Part shown: positions 36,257-45,363 of the stretch, piece after piece
Numbering within the stretch: the stretch's first letter is position 1
Layout: every line of letters starts with the position of its first letter
Assembly: GCF_002995795.1 (NCBI RefSeq)
Contig: NZ_PVXN01000065.1
Coordinates: 62,001 to 126,000, forward strand
Origin: Clostridium thermopalmarium DSM 5974
GTDB lineage: Bacteria > Bacillota > Clostridia > Clostridiales > Clostridiaceae
Direction of reading: 5' to 3'
Length of the DNA: 64,000 bases
Notes under the pieces: generated by a model
Told to the model about the DNA's origin: nothing
Database searches by the model: none
The model's input: only the letters and a program-made list of their open reading frames with translations
Made by a program: the position numbers and the translations under genes

Positions 36257-37447
36257 TTAAAGCAATTTTACAAAGAATCCTGCAATAATTACAGAAGCTA
36301 TGGTTACTGTTGTAAATCCTCCAACTAACATTTGCGGAAGCATATTATCTAAAACATATTCATTTTCTTCCTGCGTTTCGCATACGGATTTCACAGCTTC
36401 ATGAGTTAATATATAGTCTGCTGGAAATCCAAACAAAGCAGTTAATGCAACTGAAAATGCCATTTCTTTTGAATACCCAAATAGCTTTCCTAAAAGCATA
36501 GAAACTATTGCCATTCCTATTACTCCTAGAATAATGATTCCTATAAGAGGAACTAAGATCTCAGATAACATTGCTGGAGTAGCCTCAGATAAACTTGCAA
36601 AAATATATGCCATAAGCACTGTCATTAACCATCCAAAAGCATTTGCCTTATTTAATGCTTTCTCTTCAAGGAAGCCTAACTCACATCCTATAACTCCGAA
36701 TACTAAACAAACTACAAACTCATTAATATGAATTATTGGAGCAACTAAAGATGCAAGCCATGCCACAATACCTAACTTTAAAAGAATCATATATGATGTC
36801 TGATATCTTTCTGGTAATGGTGGTATTAACTTCTTTCTACTTTTCTTTTGTTCTTCAGTAACTGCAAGTTCCGCTTTAGCTTTATAATCTTCTGCTCCTC
36901 CATTTCTAAATTTTGTAACAACTCTTTTAGCTTCCTTTTTTAAACATAGTGCTGTTAATGGATATCCTGCAAAGCCTTGCATTATATACATACAAGTAGA
37001 TAGAACAGCTAAGCTTACAAGTCCCTTGTCAGTTGCTGCTTTTGACATTAATATAGAAGCCACAACTCCTCCAGTTAAAGGTGGAGTAGCTACTACTACT
37101 GTCTCCCATCCAAATAACACCTTTCCAATAGTTAAATCCATTGCTACTATACCTGTAATTCCACCTAATGCTATTACAATAGTTTTCCACTGCCCCATTA
37201 ATTCTCTAAGACTCATTAAAGTTCCCATATGGGTTAAAAGCAAATACATGGATAGGGTAACTACTGGCTTTACAAAAGAACCCTTATCGATTAAATCCTT
37301 AGGGAATATTGTCCAAAAGCCTATTAAGAAGATAATTGCTGACATAAATACTGATGGAACAAAGGCCTTAGACTTAATTGATACCATTTCCCCTACGGTT
37401 AAAACTAATAAAATTACACTAAATGCTGCAATAACACTGAAACTCAT
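36257..37447 (-). CDS. Polytopic membrane transporter, putative, first gene of the M20 hydrolase operon
   Basis: 396 residues with ~10-12 membrane helices; a cytoplasmic loop (~175-215) is rich in charge. It resembles the Na+/glutamate symporter-like (GltS-like) fold and clostridial proteins encoded next to M20 hydrolases, with LLTHMGTLMSLRELMGQW and VVATPPLTGGVVASILMSKAA. I cannot name its substrate. It opens a unit with two M20 hydrolases, so it may import an N-acyl or N-carbamoyl amino acid. A GGGGGTG site lies ~9 bases before the ATG, and a strong promoter lies ~95 bases upstream. Confidence 0.75.
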   Translation of the reverse strand: MSFSVIAAFSVILLVLTVGEMVSIKSKAFVPSVFMSAIIFLIGFWTIFPKDLIDKGSFVKPVVTLSMYLLLTHMGTLMSLRELMGQWKTIVIALGGITGIVAMDLTIGKVLFGWETVVVATPPLTGGVVASILMSKAATDKGLVSLAVLSTCMYIMQGFAGYPLTALCLKKEAKRVVTKFRNGGAEDYKAKAELAVTEEQKKSRKKLIPPLPERYQTSYMILLKLGIVAWLASLVAPIIHINEFVVCLVFGVIGCELGFLEEKALNKANAFGWLMTVLMAYIFASLSEATPAMLSEILVPLIGIIILGVIGMAIVSMLLGKLFGYSKEMAFSVALTALFGFPADYILTHEAVKSVCETQEENEYVLDNMLPQMLVGGFTTVTIASVIIAGFFVKLL

Positions 37448-37542
37448 GTTATACGCACCCCCTTTAAATTTATTTTTAATTTCTAAAATTGAATAGAAAT
37501 TAGCCCCAAAAAAATGTTAAATCAAACAATTATTTTCCTGAT

Positions 37543-37571
37543 ATTTTATCAATATACTACGCTAAAGTCAA
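37543..37571 (-). promoter_or_regulatory. Predicted sigmaA promoter of the transporter/M20 operon
   Basis: On the minus strand TTGACT (37571-37566), a 17-base spacer and TAAAAT (37548-37543) form a strong vegetative promoter; the leader is ~90 bases long. Confidence 0.7.
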
Positions 37572-37647
37572 TCATAAATTTGAATTTTTTTGATAACTAT
37601 GATATGGTATATTGTTTATGATTTCGTTTTCTTTTGGAATATTTACA

Positions 37648-37706
37648 AAAAATAAAAAGGAAGGATGCAGATTATAGCATTCTAAACATAATCTACATTC
37701 TTCTTC
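37648..37706 (-). terminator. Terminator overlapping the stop of the class A beta-lactamase-like gene
   Basis: An imperfect ~16-bp stem (about 37691-37706 with 37663-37678, allowing G-U pairs) has a 12-base loop; its 5' arm contains the last codons and the stop at 37693. On the minus strand it is followed by CCTTTTTATTTTTT. Confidence 0.6.
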
Positions 37707-38934
37707 CTTTTACTTCATAGTCATATATAACTCTTCCTAGGTTTGATAAAAATGGCATACCTATCTTATAATATTCATACTTACTATCATTAAAAATTTC
37801 ATTTTCATTAGTATATATAACAGCTGTTAGCATAAACTCAATTCCTTTATCTATGTCTGTTATATAAGCATTATCAATTAGATACCCATAGGCACACCCT
37901 ATTTTATTATAAATTTTAATGTTTTTAGGTATTGGACTGCTCTTATCTCCAAAAATAAAATATTTAAAATTACTGTCTTTTAGATTGTACTTTGGACTGT
38001 CACATTCTTTAGGCAGCATACTCATATACTTTCTTAAAAATTCATAATCATCTTGTTTCAAATTAAACCTTTGTTCATAAGGAATCTGCTCTGGAAACAT
38101 AATTGCTTTTAAAATTCCTTGAAGATTCTCTATAGAAAAAAAATTATTCCTAGAAAAATCCTTTGGAGAATGTATAAGAGTTTTTCCCGATACATATGCT
38201 TTACCTTTAATTACTCCATCCATGTGATTTGAATAGTCTTTATTATTGTAAGCCATAGGTTGCTCATAAATTATTTTTTCTCCATTGTAAAATGTAATAG
38301 GATTGGTATACTTATTTTCTTCATAGCTCATATTATTCCCAAGTCTGTGCAGTATTCTAGTATCCTTATATCCTTTTTTCCACAAAGTCTCATTATAATA
38401 TTCTTGACCTAAAAATTCATACAGTCTATCAAACCCATCATTATCGCTGACAACCAAAATTTTTTTTATATAGTTTGCAATGGTAGGTTTTTTATCTTTT
38501 GCACTATAGTCATAAATTACAGCCTTTTGTGATGCTCTTCCCTTCCCTATCTTCATAGGAGTATCCCTATGTATTCCTAAATTATTTAGTTTTTCTAAAG
38601 CTAATACACAGGCTGATAGCTTTACAGAACTGGCTGGATAAAAATACTTACTGTTGTCCACCCTATATTTAAAAGATTTAAAACTAGGTACATTATTTTC
38701 ATCTCTATTTATCTGAGTATACAATATTTGAACTTCATATTTCTCTGGATTTTTCAACACTGTTCCAAACAAATCTTCTCTACTTTTTAATAAGTTTTCT
38801 ATTAAATTGTTATCAGAACTAAAAGGATTGCTAACAGCCTCTGCTTTTTCATTAAAAACTGATAAACTTAAACACTCGAATATGATACATAATAGCAGTA
38901 GTATACTAATTCTTTTTATGAAACCTTCCCTCAT
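37693..38934 (-). CDS. Secreted class A beta-lactamase-like serine hydrolase
   Basis: 413 residues with a signal peptide or N-terminal anchor (ISILLLLCIIFECLSLSVF). Catalytic-type motifs of the serine beta-lactamase/penicillin-binding fold are in order: S-x-x-K as SSVK (102-105), SDN as VVSDNDGF (163-165) and a late KIG (~350), replacing the usual KTG. This matches the class A-like DUF/serine hydrolase group of clostridia. It may be a beta-lactamase, a peptidoglycan hydrolase or an inactive binder. It lies upstream of the Nudix gene on the same strand, with a ~90-base gap. GGGAG precedes the ATG. Confidence 0.82.
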   Translation of the reverse strand: MREGFIKRISILLLLCIIFECLSLSVFNEKAEAVSNPFSSDNNLIENLLKSREDLFGTVLKNPEKYEVQILYTQINRDENNVPSFKSFKYRVDNSKYFYPASSVKLSACVLALEKLNNLGIHRDTPMKIGKGRASQKAVIYDYSAKDKKPTIANYIKKILVVSDNDGFDRLYEFLGQEYYNETLWKKGYKDTRILHRLGNNMSYEENKYTNPITFYNGEKIIYEQPMAYNNKDYSNHMDGVIKGKAYVSGKTLIHSPKDFSRNNFFSIENLQGILKAIMFPEQIPYEQRFNLKQDDYEFLRKYMSMLPKECDSPKYNLKDSNFKYFIFGDKSSPIPKNIKIYNKIGCAYGYLIDNAYITDIDKGIEFMLTAVIYTNENEIFNDSKYEYYKIGMPFLSNLGRVIYDYEVKGRRM

Positions 38935-39023
38935 AAACCTGCACTCCCAACACTAAATTTTCTACTACTACTATGTAATTTAACCAAAGCCATTAAAAAA
39001 ATGTAAAACATCTTTTAACGTAG

Positions 39024-39632
39024 TCAATTCATTCTTATTACTTCAACAAATCTTTTAATGATTTGTGCAGTAAATCCCCATATGACATAGTCTTTGAAAA
39101 TATAAAAATACTGATTATACTTTCTTCTTGAAAATTTATAATTTTTCCCTCCCTGAATGAGATGATAAGGAAAATCATCTTTCATATGTGGTCTTATTTC
39201 TACTTCATGAACGATAGGATTATTTTCTAAAAAGAATTTTAATGGAACTTTAAAAATATGATCTACTTCATCTTTGTTTGGGTGTATGTTGCCTGTTTTT
39301 AATTTAGCTACAAATGGAAATATTATAGAATTATAAGGACTTATAAAATAGTCCATTTCTCCAATAACTTCTATTTCTTTCTTGTTTATATTTAGCTCTT
39401 CTTCAGTTTCCCGCACAGCTGCTTCCATTGGACTTTCTCCTTCTTCGATACCTCCTCCTGGTAATGATATGTCTCCTGGCTGCTTTCTTAAATGCAGTGC
39501 TCTTTTTTCGAATAAAATATATATTTCATCATCTTCCTCTATAAGTAAAATCATAACTGCACTTTTACGAAAATCTCCTATAGGACCGCCTTTTCTATTT
39601 TTAAATATTTTTTGTATATACTCCATTTTCAT
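39024..39632 (-). CDS. NUDIX hydrolase, CoA pyrophosphatase (NudL/YeaB-like)
   Basis: 202 residues. The UPF0035/CoA Nudix motif LRKQPGDISLPGGGIEEGE sits before the Nudix box (GGGIEEGESPMEAAVRETEE ... ELNI; GX5EX7REUXEEXGU). These enzymes split CoA or CoA derivatives to 4'-phosphopantetheine and 3',5'-ADP. AAAGAGAGG precedes the ATG. It diverges from the D,D-carboxypeptidase gene, with a ~110-base gap between the starts. Confidence 0.92.
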   Translation of the reverse strand: MKMEYIQKIFKNRKGGPIGDFRKSAVMILLIEEDDEIYILFEKRALHLRKQPGDISLPGGGIEEGESPMEAAVRETEEELNINKKEIEVIGEMDYFISPYNSIIFPFVAKLKTGNIHPNKDEVDHIFKVPLKFFLENNPIVHEVEIRPHMKDDFPYHLIQGGKNYKFSRRKYNQYFYIFKDYVIWGFTAQIIKRFVEVIRMN

Positions 39633-39665
39633 ATTCCTCTCTTTCTTAAAGCTATATTTTTTCTG

Positions 39666-39694
39666 TTGTTCTAATTATATTAAAATGTTATACT
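39666..39694 (+). promoter_or_regulatory. Predicted sigmaA promoter of the D,D-carboxypeptidase gene
   Basis: TTGTTC (39666-39671), a 17-base spacer and TATACT (39689-39694) lie ~48 bases before the TTG start. Confidence 0.6.
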
Positions 39695-39742
39695 AAAATC
39701 ATGCTTAACTAAATAAAAATTTTGAATTGGGAGAGATGAATC

Positions 39743-41080
39743 TTGAAACGAAAATTTTCAACCTTATTATTAACAATATTTTTCGTAATTTCATTTTCTA
39801 TAACAGCTTTTGCTGCAAATGCGGACTTACCAACAATCAAGGGCAAATCAGCAATAGTAATGGATGCTAAAACTGGAGAAATAATATACGCTAAGGATAT
39901 AGATGCATCTCCAATGTATCCTGCAAGCACAACAAAACTTTTAACAGCCTTATTACTAGCTGAAAATAAAAAACCTACAGATTTACTTAAATATACGGAA
40001 AATGCTGCAAATCAACCTGAGTATACTTTGCGTACTCTTGTAGGTAAAAATAATCTTCGTGTTGGAGATACAATGACTGCAGAGGATGCAATGAAAGCTT
40101 TACTTTTATTCTCCGCAAACGATATCGCTTATATGATAGCTGATAATTTAGCTGAAAGTCCTGCTGATTTTGCTAATATGATGAACGATAAAATAAAAAG
40201 CTTAGGTTTAAAGCATACTCACTTTGTAACACCTAATGGATTGGATAACGGCATAGATGATCATTATACTTCTGCTTATGATCTAGCAATAATAACAAGG
40301 GAAGCTTATAAAAATTCTTGGGTAAGCAAAGTTATGGGAACAAAAAAGGATAAGGTGGAAATTTCCAACGGAGCTATAGCTTATATAGAAAATAGAAATA
40401 AGTTATTAGGTCAAAAGATAGATACTGCCTTTGCAGATAAAGTTGGTATCGATCTTGAACAAGTTCCTGCATCAAATGCTGTATCTATAGGCGGTAAAAC
40501 TGGATACACTGCAAAGTCTGGAAGAACTCTTACAAATGTTTTCGAAAAAGACGGAAGAGTGCTTATAGGTGTAGTTATGAAATCAGTTTATGACGCTAAC
40601 GATACCTATGTATTTAATGATATGGCAAAAATAATAAACTGGGCTTATGCTGCTAAAAAAACTCCTTTATATAAGGCTAATACTGAATTAAAGACTATAT
40701 CCATTAAGTATAAACCCTTAAAATTTTTGGGACCTGAAAAAGAGATTAAGGTTCCTGTAATCCTAAAAGAAGATGCTACTTATTATGAAAATGAAGCGAA
40801 TAAGTCTGAGATTAAAACAGATTTTCAAATTTCTAAAGACATCAAAGTAAGTAAGCTAAGTACAGATAAAAGTATAGGAAAATTAGTTTTAAAAGAAAGA
40901 AATTTTACAACAACTTATGATTTATACCCTACTATATCCTCTAAAGCTGTAATTAAAAATAATATTTTATTATACATAGGAGCTGGAGTTGGTGCAGCAG
41001 TTGTAATATTATTAATACTAATTTTTATTAGGCTAATATCTACAAGCAGGAGAAGAAGAAAAAATAGAAGAATTTTTTAA
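39743..41080 (+). CDS. D-alanyl-D-alanine carboxypeptidase (PBP5/DacA family)
   Basis: 445 residues. Signal peptide 1-24 (VISFSITAFA), catalytic S-T-T-K at 62-65, S-A-N at 124-126 and KTG at 252-254; the C-terminal half includes a beta-rich domain and a membrane helix (LLYIGAGVGAAVVILLILIFI) ending in a basic RRRRKNRR tail. It trims the terminal D-alanine of peptidoglycan stem peptides at the cell surface. The start codon is TTG at 39743, 7 bases after GGGAGAG; an out-of-frame ATG lies at 39736. A strong terminator follows. Confidence 0.94.
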   Translation: MKRKFSTLLLTIFFVISFSITAFAANADLPTIKGKSAIVMDAKTGEIIYAKDIDASPMYPASTTKLLTALLLAENKKPTDLLKYTENAANQPEYTLRTLVGKNNLRVGDTMTAEDAMKALLLFSANDIAYMIADNLAESPADFANMMNDKIKSLGLKHTHFVTPNGLDNGIDDHYTSAYDLAIITREAYKNSWVSKVMGTKKDKVEISNGAIAYIENRNKLLGQKIDTAFADKVGIDLEQVPASNAVSIGGKTGYTAKSGRTLTNVFEKDGRVLIGVVMKSVYDANDTYVFNDMAKIINWAYAAKKTPLYKANTELKTISIKYKPLKFLGPEKEIKVPVILKEDATYYENEANKSEIKTDFQISKDIKVSKLSTDKSIGKLVLKERNFTTTYDLYPTISSKAVIKNNILLYIGAGVGAAVVILLILIFIRLISTSRRRRKNRRIF

Positions 41081-41117
41081 AATAAACCTAGGGCAAAGCT
41101 CTAGGTTTATTTTTTTA
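41081..41117 (+). terminator. Intrinsic terminator of the D,D-carboxypeptidase gene
   Basis: AAACCTAG and CTAGGTTT arms (about 41084-41091 and 41101-41108) enclose a short loop and are followed by ATTTTTTT. Confidence 0.88.
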
Positions 41118-41165
41118 TATTATGCACAACCTAATGACAGAAGTAGTAAAAATTTCTTTAGCACA

Positions 41166-41194
41166 TTGACAACTATATTCATATATTGTAATAT
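41166..41194 (+). promoter_or_regulatory. Predicted sigmaA promoter of the ArsR/sulfur-fusion operon
   Basis: TTGACA (41166-41171), a 17-base spacer and TAATAT (41189-41194) overlap the operator palindrome, so bound repressor would cover the whole promoter spacer and -10. Confidence 0.65.
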
Positions 41195-41203
41195 ATGAAT
41201 ATA
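41174..41203. promoter_or_regulatory. ArsR-family operator palindrome
   Basis: Perfect 14-bp arms, 41174-41187 (TATATTCATATATT) and 41190-41203, separated by GT. This is the typical ArsR/SmtB ATATTCA...TGAATAT operator shape, lying between the promoter -35 and the ribosome-binding site. Autoregulation by the adjacent regulator is inferred. Confidence 0.8.
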
Positions 41204-41225
41204 ATAATACACGAGGTGATTAATC

Positions 41226-41513
41226 TTGGATAATGATTTTGAAAAATATGATTCAATTGCAGAACTGCTAAAAGCTATAGCTCATCCTGTACGTCTATGC
41301 ATAATTAAAGGGCTAATTAAAAAAGGTAAATGCAATGTAAGCCACATGCAAAATTGCCTTGATATACCACAGCCTACTGTTTCTCGCCACCTTCAGATGT
41401 TGAAAAACGCAGGAATAATTAAAGGCGAGAGAAATGGCCTTGAAATAAACTATACTGTTTGCAATAAAAAAGTAATTGAAATTATAAACTTATTATTTGA
41501 TGAGAAAGAATAA
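41226..41513 (+). CDS. ArsR-family transcriptional regulator with four cysteines
   Basis: 95 residues; winged-helix ArsR fold (LLKAIAHPVRLCIIKGLIKK, then the recognition helix QPTVSRHLQMLKNAG). Cysteines lie at 25, 36, 44 and 79. The metal-type ELCVCDL motif is absent. Because it controls a sulfur-relay protein, sensing of a persulfide or disulfide through these cysteines is a sensible inference, as in the SqrR/BigR subgroup. The start is TTG at 41226, 6-7 bases after GAGGTG. It is 29 bases before the CoA-disulfide reductase fusion gene, in the same operon. Confidence 0.9.
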   Translation: MDNDFEKYDSIAELLKAIAHPVRLCIIKGLIKKGKCNVSHMQNCLDIPQPTVSRHLQMLKNAGIIKGERNGLEINYTVCNKKVIEIINLLFDEKE

Positions 41514-41542
41514 CTTAAATTAATTTTATGGAGGGAGTTTAA

Positions 41543-43999
41543 ATGAATAGAAAAGTATTAATAGTTGGAGGAGTTGCTGGTGGAGCATCGGCTGCTGCAA
41601 GGCTTAGAAGATTAGATGAAAATATTGAAATCATATTATTTGAAAAAGGAGAACATATATCTTTTGCTAATTGCGGATTACCATACTATATTGGAGATGT
41701 AATACAAGAAAGAGATAATCTTTTAGTTACTACTCCAGCGGATATGAAATCTAAATTTAATATAGATGTGAGAATTAAAAGTGAAGTAATTAAAGTGGAT
41801 ACAGATAAAAAAGAAATTACAGTTAAAAGTGCTGATAGAAGAACTTATACAGAAAGTTACGATGCATTAATTTTATCCCCTGGAGCAAAACCAATTCAAC
41901 CTCCTATTAATGGTATAAACAATGACAAAATATTTACCTTAAGAAATATGAATGATACTGACAAAATTAAGGAATATATAGCTAAAAACAAACCAGAATC
42001 TGCTGTAGTTATAGGAGGCGGATTTATCGGTGTAGAAATGTCAGAAAACCTAAATCGCCTTGGAATAAATGTTACCTTAGTTGAGGCTGCTCCTCACATT
42101 ATTGCACCATTTGACTCAGACATGGTAACAATTGCTGAAAAGGAATTAGAAGATAATGGAGTAGGCTTAGTTCTAAATAATGGAGTTAAAGCTTTTATTC
42201 CTAATGGCGGAAAACTAGACGTTGAATTAAATAATGGACAAAAAATAACTTCAGATATAGTTATACTCGCTATAGGGGTAACTCCCGATACTGCCTTTCT
42301 TAAGAATACAAAATTAGAGTTTGGTCCAAAAGGTCATATAATAGTAAATAATAACCTAGAGACTAACATTAAAGATGTATACGCTGTTGGTGATGCTATA
42401 GAAATTGTTGATTTCGTAAACGGACAAAAGACAGCTATCCCTTTAGCAGGACCAGCTAACAAACAGGGCAGAATAGCAGCCGATAACATCTGTGGAATAA
42501 AAACAACCTTTAAGGGTTCACAAGGTTCTTCAATTCTTAAGGTTTTCGATTTAACTTGTGCAGCTACAGGAAATAACGAAAGGACTTTGAAAAGATTAAA
42601 CATTCCTTATGAAGTTATTTATGTATTGCCACAGAGCCATGCATCTTATTATCCTGGAGCAACGCCAATAACTCTAAAGCTTATATTTAATAAAGAAGGA
42701 AAAATCTTTGGTGCTCAGGCAATTGGATATGAAGGTGTAGATAAGAGAATTGATATTATATCAACAGTTATGAGATTAGGCGGAAATGTAAAAGATCTTA
42801 CAGAGCTTGAACTTTGTTATGCCCCACCTTTCTCTTCCGCTAAAGATCCAGTTAACATAGCCGGCTATGCTGCAGAAAACATTATATCTGGAAAAGTTGA
42901 TGTGGTTACTCCAAGTGATATAGATACAAGAGATAGAGATAACGTAATAGTTCTAGATGTAAGAACTGATTTAGAAATTGAAACAGGAACAATAGAAGGT
43001 TCTATCCATATTCCTCTGCATAATTTAAGAGAAAGAATGAATGAATTAGATAAATCTAAAGAAATTTGGACTTATTGCCAAATAGGACAAAGAGGATATT
43101 ATGCTGCAAGATTATTAATGCAAAATGGATTTAAAGTTAAAAATATAACTGGAGGATATAAAGTATATCTAGCCTCTAAATTTACTCCTAAAAGCATAGA
43201 TAATATTCTAAAGTCTAATAACACAATTATTAATGATGTGAAAAATCCAAAAGTCAATACGGGAATAGTTAAGAATTTAGACGCTTGCGGACTTAGCTGC
43301 CCAGGTCCACTAATGAGAGTTAAATCTGCAGTAGATGAATTAAATTTCGGAGATTTTTTAAACGTAACAGCTTCTGACCCTGGTTTCTATGCCGATATAC
43401 AATCTTGGTGCAAAAGTACTGGTACAGAACTAGTAAGCCTAGCCAAGGAAAAAGGAATAATTAAAGCTACTTTAAAAAAGAATTCTGGAGAAGCAGCTAT
43501 ATCACAGGATAGTATTACGATTCCAAGAAAAGATGGTCAAACTATGGTTGTCTTTAGCGGAGATTTAGATAAAGCTATAGCATCTTTTATAATAGCTAAC
43601 GGTGCCGCTGCTATGGGTAAAAAGGTTACTATGTTCTTCACCTTCTGGGGAATAAATATCCTAAGAAAACAACAAAATACATCCGTTAAAAAGACCTTCG
43701 TTGAAAAGATGTTTGGATGGATGATGCCTAGAGGATCACAAAAATTAAAACTATCTCAAATGAACCTGGCTGGAATCGGTCCTAAAATGATAAGAAGTAT
43801 AATGAAAAATAAAAACGTTGAATCTCTTGAAGCGCTAATGAAATCAGCTATTGAAAGCGGTGTAGAAATAGTAGCCTGCCAAATGTCAATGGATCTATTA
43901 GGATTTAAAAAAGAAGAATTAATAGATGGTGTTAAATTAGGAGGAGTTGGGTACTACCTTGGAGAAGCCTATAATTCTAACGTAAACCTGTTTATTTAA
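41543..43999 (+). CDS. CoA-disulfide reductase/rhodanese/TusA/DsrE four-domain fusion protein
   Basis: 818 residues. Domain 1 (to ~450): FAD/NAD(P)-dependent CoA-disulfide reductase with GGVAGGASAAARL and the single redox Cys in SFANCGLPYY (C44). Domain 2 (~455-550): rhodanese with active loop C-Q-I-G-Q-R-G (C512). Domain 3 (~575-650): TusA/SirA with CPGP (C586). Domain 4 (~665-818): DsrE/DrsH-like, with C779 in VACQMSMDLLGF. Together the domains can reduce CoA-persulfides or disulfides and pass sulfane sulfur along three carriers. It is controlled by the upstream ArsR gene. A GGAGGGAG site precedes the ATG. Confidence 0.93.
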   Translation: MNRKVLIVGGVAGGASAAARLRRLDENIEIILFEKGEHISFANCGLPYYIGDVIQERDNLLVTTPADMKSKFNIDVRIKSEVIKVDTDKKEITVKSADRRTYTESYDALILSPGAKPIQPPINGINNDKIFTLRNMNDTDKIKEYIAKNKPESAVVIGGGFIGVEMSENLNRLGINVTLVEAAPHIIAPFDSDMVTIAEKELEDNGVGLVLNNGVKAFIPNGGKLDVELNNGQKITSDIVILAIGVTPDTAFLKNTKLEFGPKGHIIVNNNLETNIKDVYAVGDAIEIVDFVNGQKTAIPLAGPANKQGRIAADNICGIKTTFKGSQGSSILKVFDLTCAATGNNERTLKRLNIPYEVIYVLPQSHASYYPGATPITLKLIFNKEGKIFGAQAIGYEGVDKRIDIISTVMRLGGNVKDLTELELCYAPPFSSAKDPVNIAGYAAENIISGKVDVVTPSDIDTRDRDNVIVLDVRTDLEIETGTIEGSIHIPLHNLRERMNELDKSKEIWTYCQIGQRGYYAARLLMQNGFKVKNITGGYKVYLASKFTPKSIDNILKSNNTIINDVKNPKVNTGIVKNLDACGLSCPGPLMRVKSAVDELNFGDFLNVTASDPGFYADIQSWCKSTGTELVSLAKEKGIIKATLKKNSGEAAISQDSITIPRKDGQTMVVFSGDLDKAIASFIIANGAAAMGKKVTMFFTFWGINILRKQQNTSVKKTFVEKMFGWMMPRGSQKLKLSQMNLAGIGPKMIRSIMKNKNVESLEALMKSAIESGVEIVACQMSMDLLGFKKEELIDGVKLGGVGYYLGEAYNSNVNLFI

Positions 44000-44053
44000 T
44001 ATAGTTATAAAGAACTATTGCAAAACAGCAAATATTTTTATACTATCATAAAT

Positions 44054-44110
44054 AAAAACCATGCATACAATGGAATATATTTTTCCTATTTATGCATGGC
44101 TTTTGATTTT
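44054..44110. terminator. Terminator between the sulfur-fusion gene and the M29 aminopeptidase gene
   Basis: CCATGCATA arms (44059-44067 and 44091-44099) enclose a 23-base loop and have T-rich ends in both directions (CTTTTGATTTT on plus; GGTTTTTATTT on minus). It can serve both convergent genes. Confidence 0.65.
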
Positions 44111-44189
44111 ATACAGGACTTTTATGCATTTTGCAGCAGACTCTCTAAAATTTAATATAGCTTATATATTATTTCATTTTAAGTACTAA

Positions 44190-45308
44190 TTATTCTTCAA
44201 GCTTGCTGTCCATGAATTTTCCATTTTCATAGAAAAGTTCTCCATCAGCATAAATCTTTCCGCCGTTTCTCATATCACAAAGCATATCCCAGTGAATTGT
44301 AGATCTGTTTTTTCCTCCTGCTTCTGGCATAGAATCTCCTATTGCCATATGAATTGTTCCACCTATCTTTTCATCAAACAGCATATTCTTTGTGAATTTT
44401 TTAATTCCGTAGTTTGTTCCTATGGCAACTTCACCAAATCTGGAAGCTCCCTCATCTGTTTCCAAAAGGGCCTTTAGAAGATCTTCTCCTTTTTTAGCAG
44501 TTGCTTTTACGACTTTACCATTTTCAACTTCTAATCTTATACCCTCGATCTCTTTTCCCATATAGATTCCTGGAAAGCTAAAAGTAATATATCCATTTAT
44601 ACCGTCTTCTACTGGTGATGTAAACACCTCTCCATCTGGAAAATTTACTTTTCCATCACAATTAATCCATTTTCTTCCTTCAATATTAACTTTTATATCT
44701 GTTCCTTCTGAAATAATATGAAGTTCTTTTTTATTATTTAAATACTTTACCCATTTTTCTTGATATGCGCTTATCTTTTTCCATTCACTTACTGGATCTT
44801 CACTATCTAAAAGACCTGCTCCATAAACAAAATCTTCATACTCAGAAAGGCTCATGCTTGCTTCTTGAGCATCTGCATAAGTAGGGAATTGTGTTCCGCA
44901 CCATCTAAGGCTTCCATTTCCCATTCTTTCTGAATAAATCTTTCTCCAGCTTGCTGCTCCCTTAGAACTTAATTGAAGCCTTTTAGCATCTATATTTGAA
45001 TTGGATTTTGTATTTCTTGTTCCCCAAGCCGTAAGCCATACATCTGCTTTGGATAAAAGAGTTTTAGCCATGAAATTTTCTTCTTGAAGTTGATCATCAG
45101 TACTATATTTTAATTTTATTTCACTAACAGCATCAGAAGTCAAGTTAGTTTCTACGTGTGCTCCTGCAAGAATAGCTTCTTTAACTACCTCTGCCATCCA
45201 AGGTTCTGCTACACTGTCGCATTGAACATATACAAAGTCCCCTTTTTTTACCCTTGTTGAGTAATTTACTAAAAGTTTTGCAAGCTTATTTAATCTAGGA
45301 TCTCCCAT
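44190..45308 (-). CDS. M29 family aminopeptidase (AmpS-like)
   Basis: About 372 residues of the thermophilic-type aminopeptidase family M29, a cytosolic, Co/Zn-dependent enzyme that removes N-terminal residues. Family segments: DPRLNKLAKLLVNYSTRVKKGD at the start, EGTDIKVNIEGRKW, SPVEDGINGYITFSFP, GEVAIGTNYGI and the metal-ligand end IHMAIGDS...TIHWDMLCDMRNGGKIYADG. ATG 45308 is preferred because GGGAGG lies 7 bases upstream; ATG 45314 is 1 base away. It likely works alone; CheY lies just upstream on the same strand with a 55-base gap. Confidence 0.94.
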   Translation of the reverse strand: MGDPRLNKLAKLLVNYSTRVKKGDFVYVQCDSVAEPWMAEVVKEAILAGAHVETNLTSDAVSEIKLKYSTDDQLQEENFMAKTLLSKADVWLTAWGTRNTKSNSNIDAKRLQLSSKGAASWRKIYSERMGNGSLRWCGTQFPTYADAQEASMSLSEYEDFVYGAGLLDSEDPVSEWKKISAYQEKWVKYLNNKKELHIISEGTDIKVNIEGRKWINCDGKVNFPDGEVFTSPVEDGINGYITFSFPGIYMGKEIEGIRLEVENGKVVKATAKKGEDLLKALLETDEGASRFGEVAIGTNYGIKKFTKNMLFDEKIGGTIHMAIGDSMPEAGGKNRSTIHWDMLCDMRNGGKIYADGELFYENGKFMDSKLEE

Positions 45309-45363
45309 TTTCATTCCTCCCTAAATTTATATTAAAAACTCTTATCTAATTAGAGCAATATTT

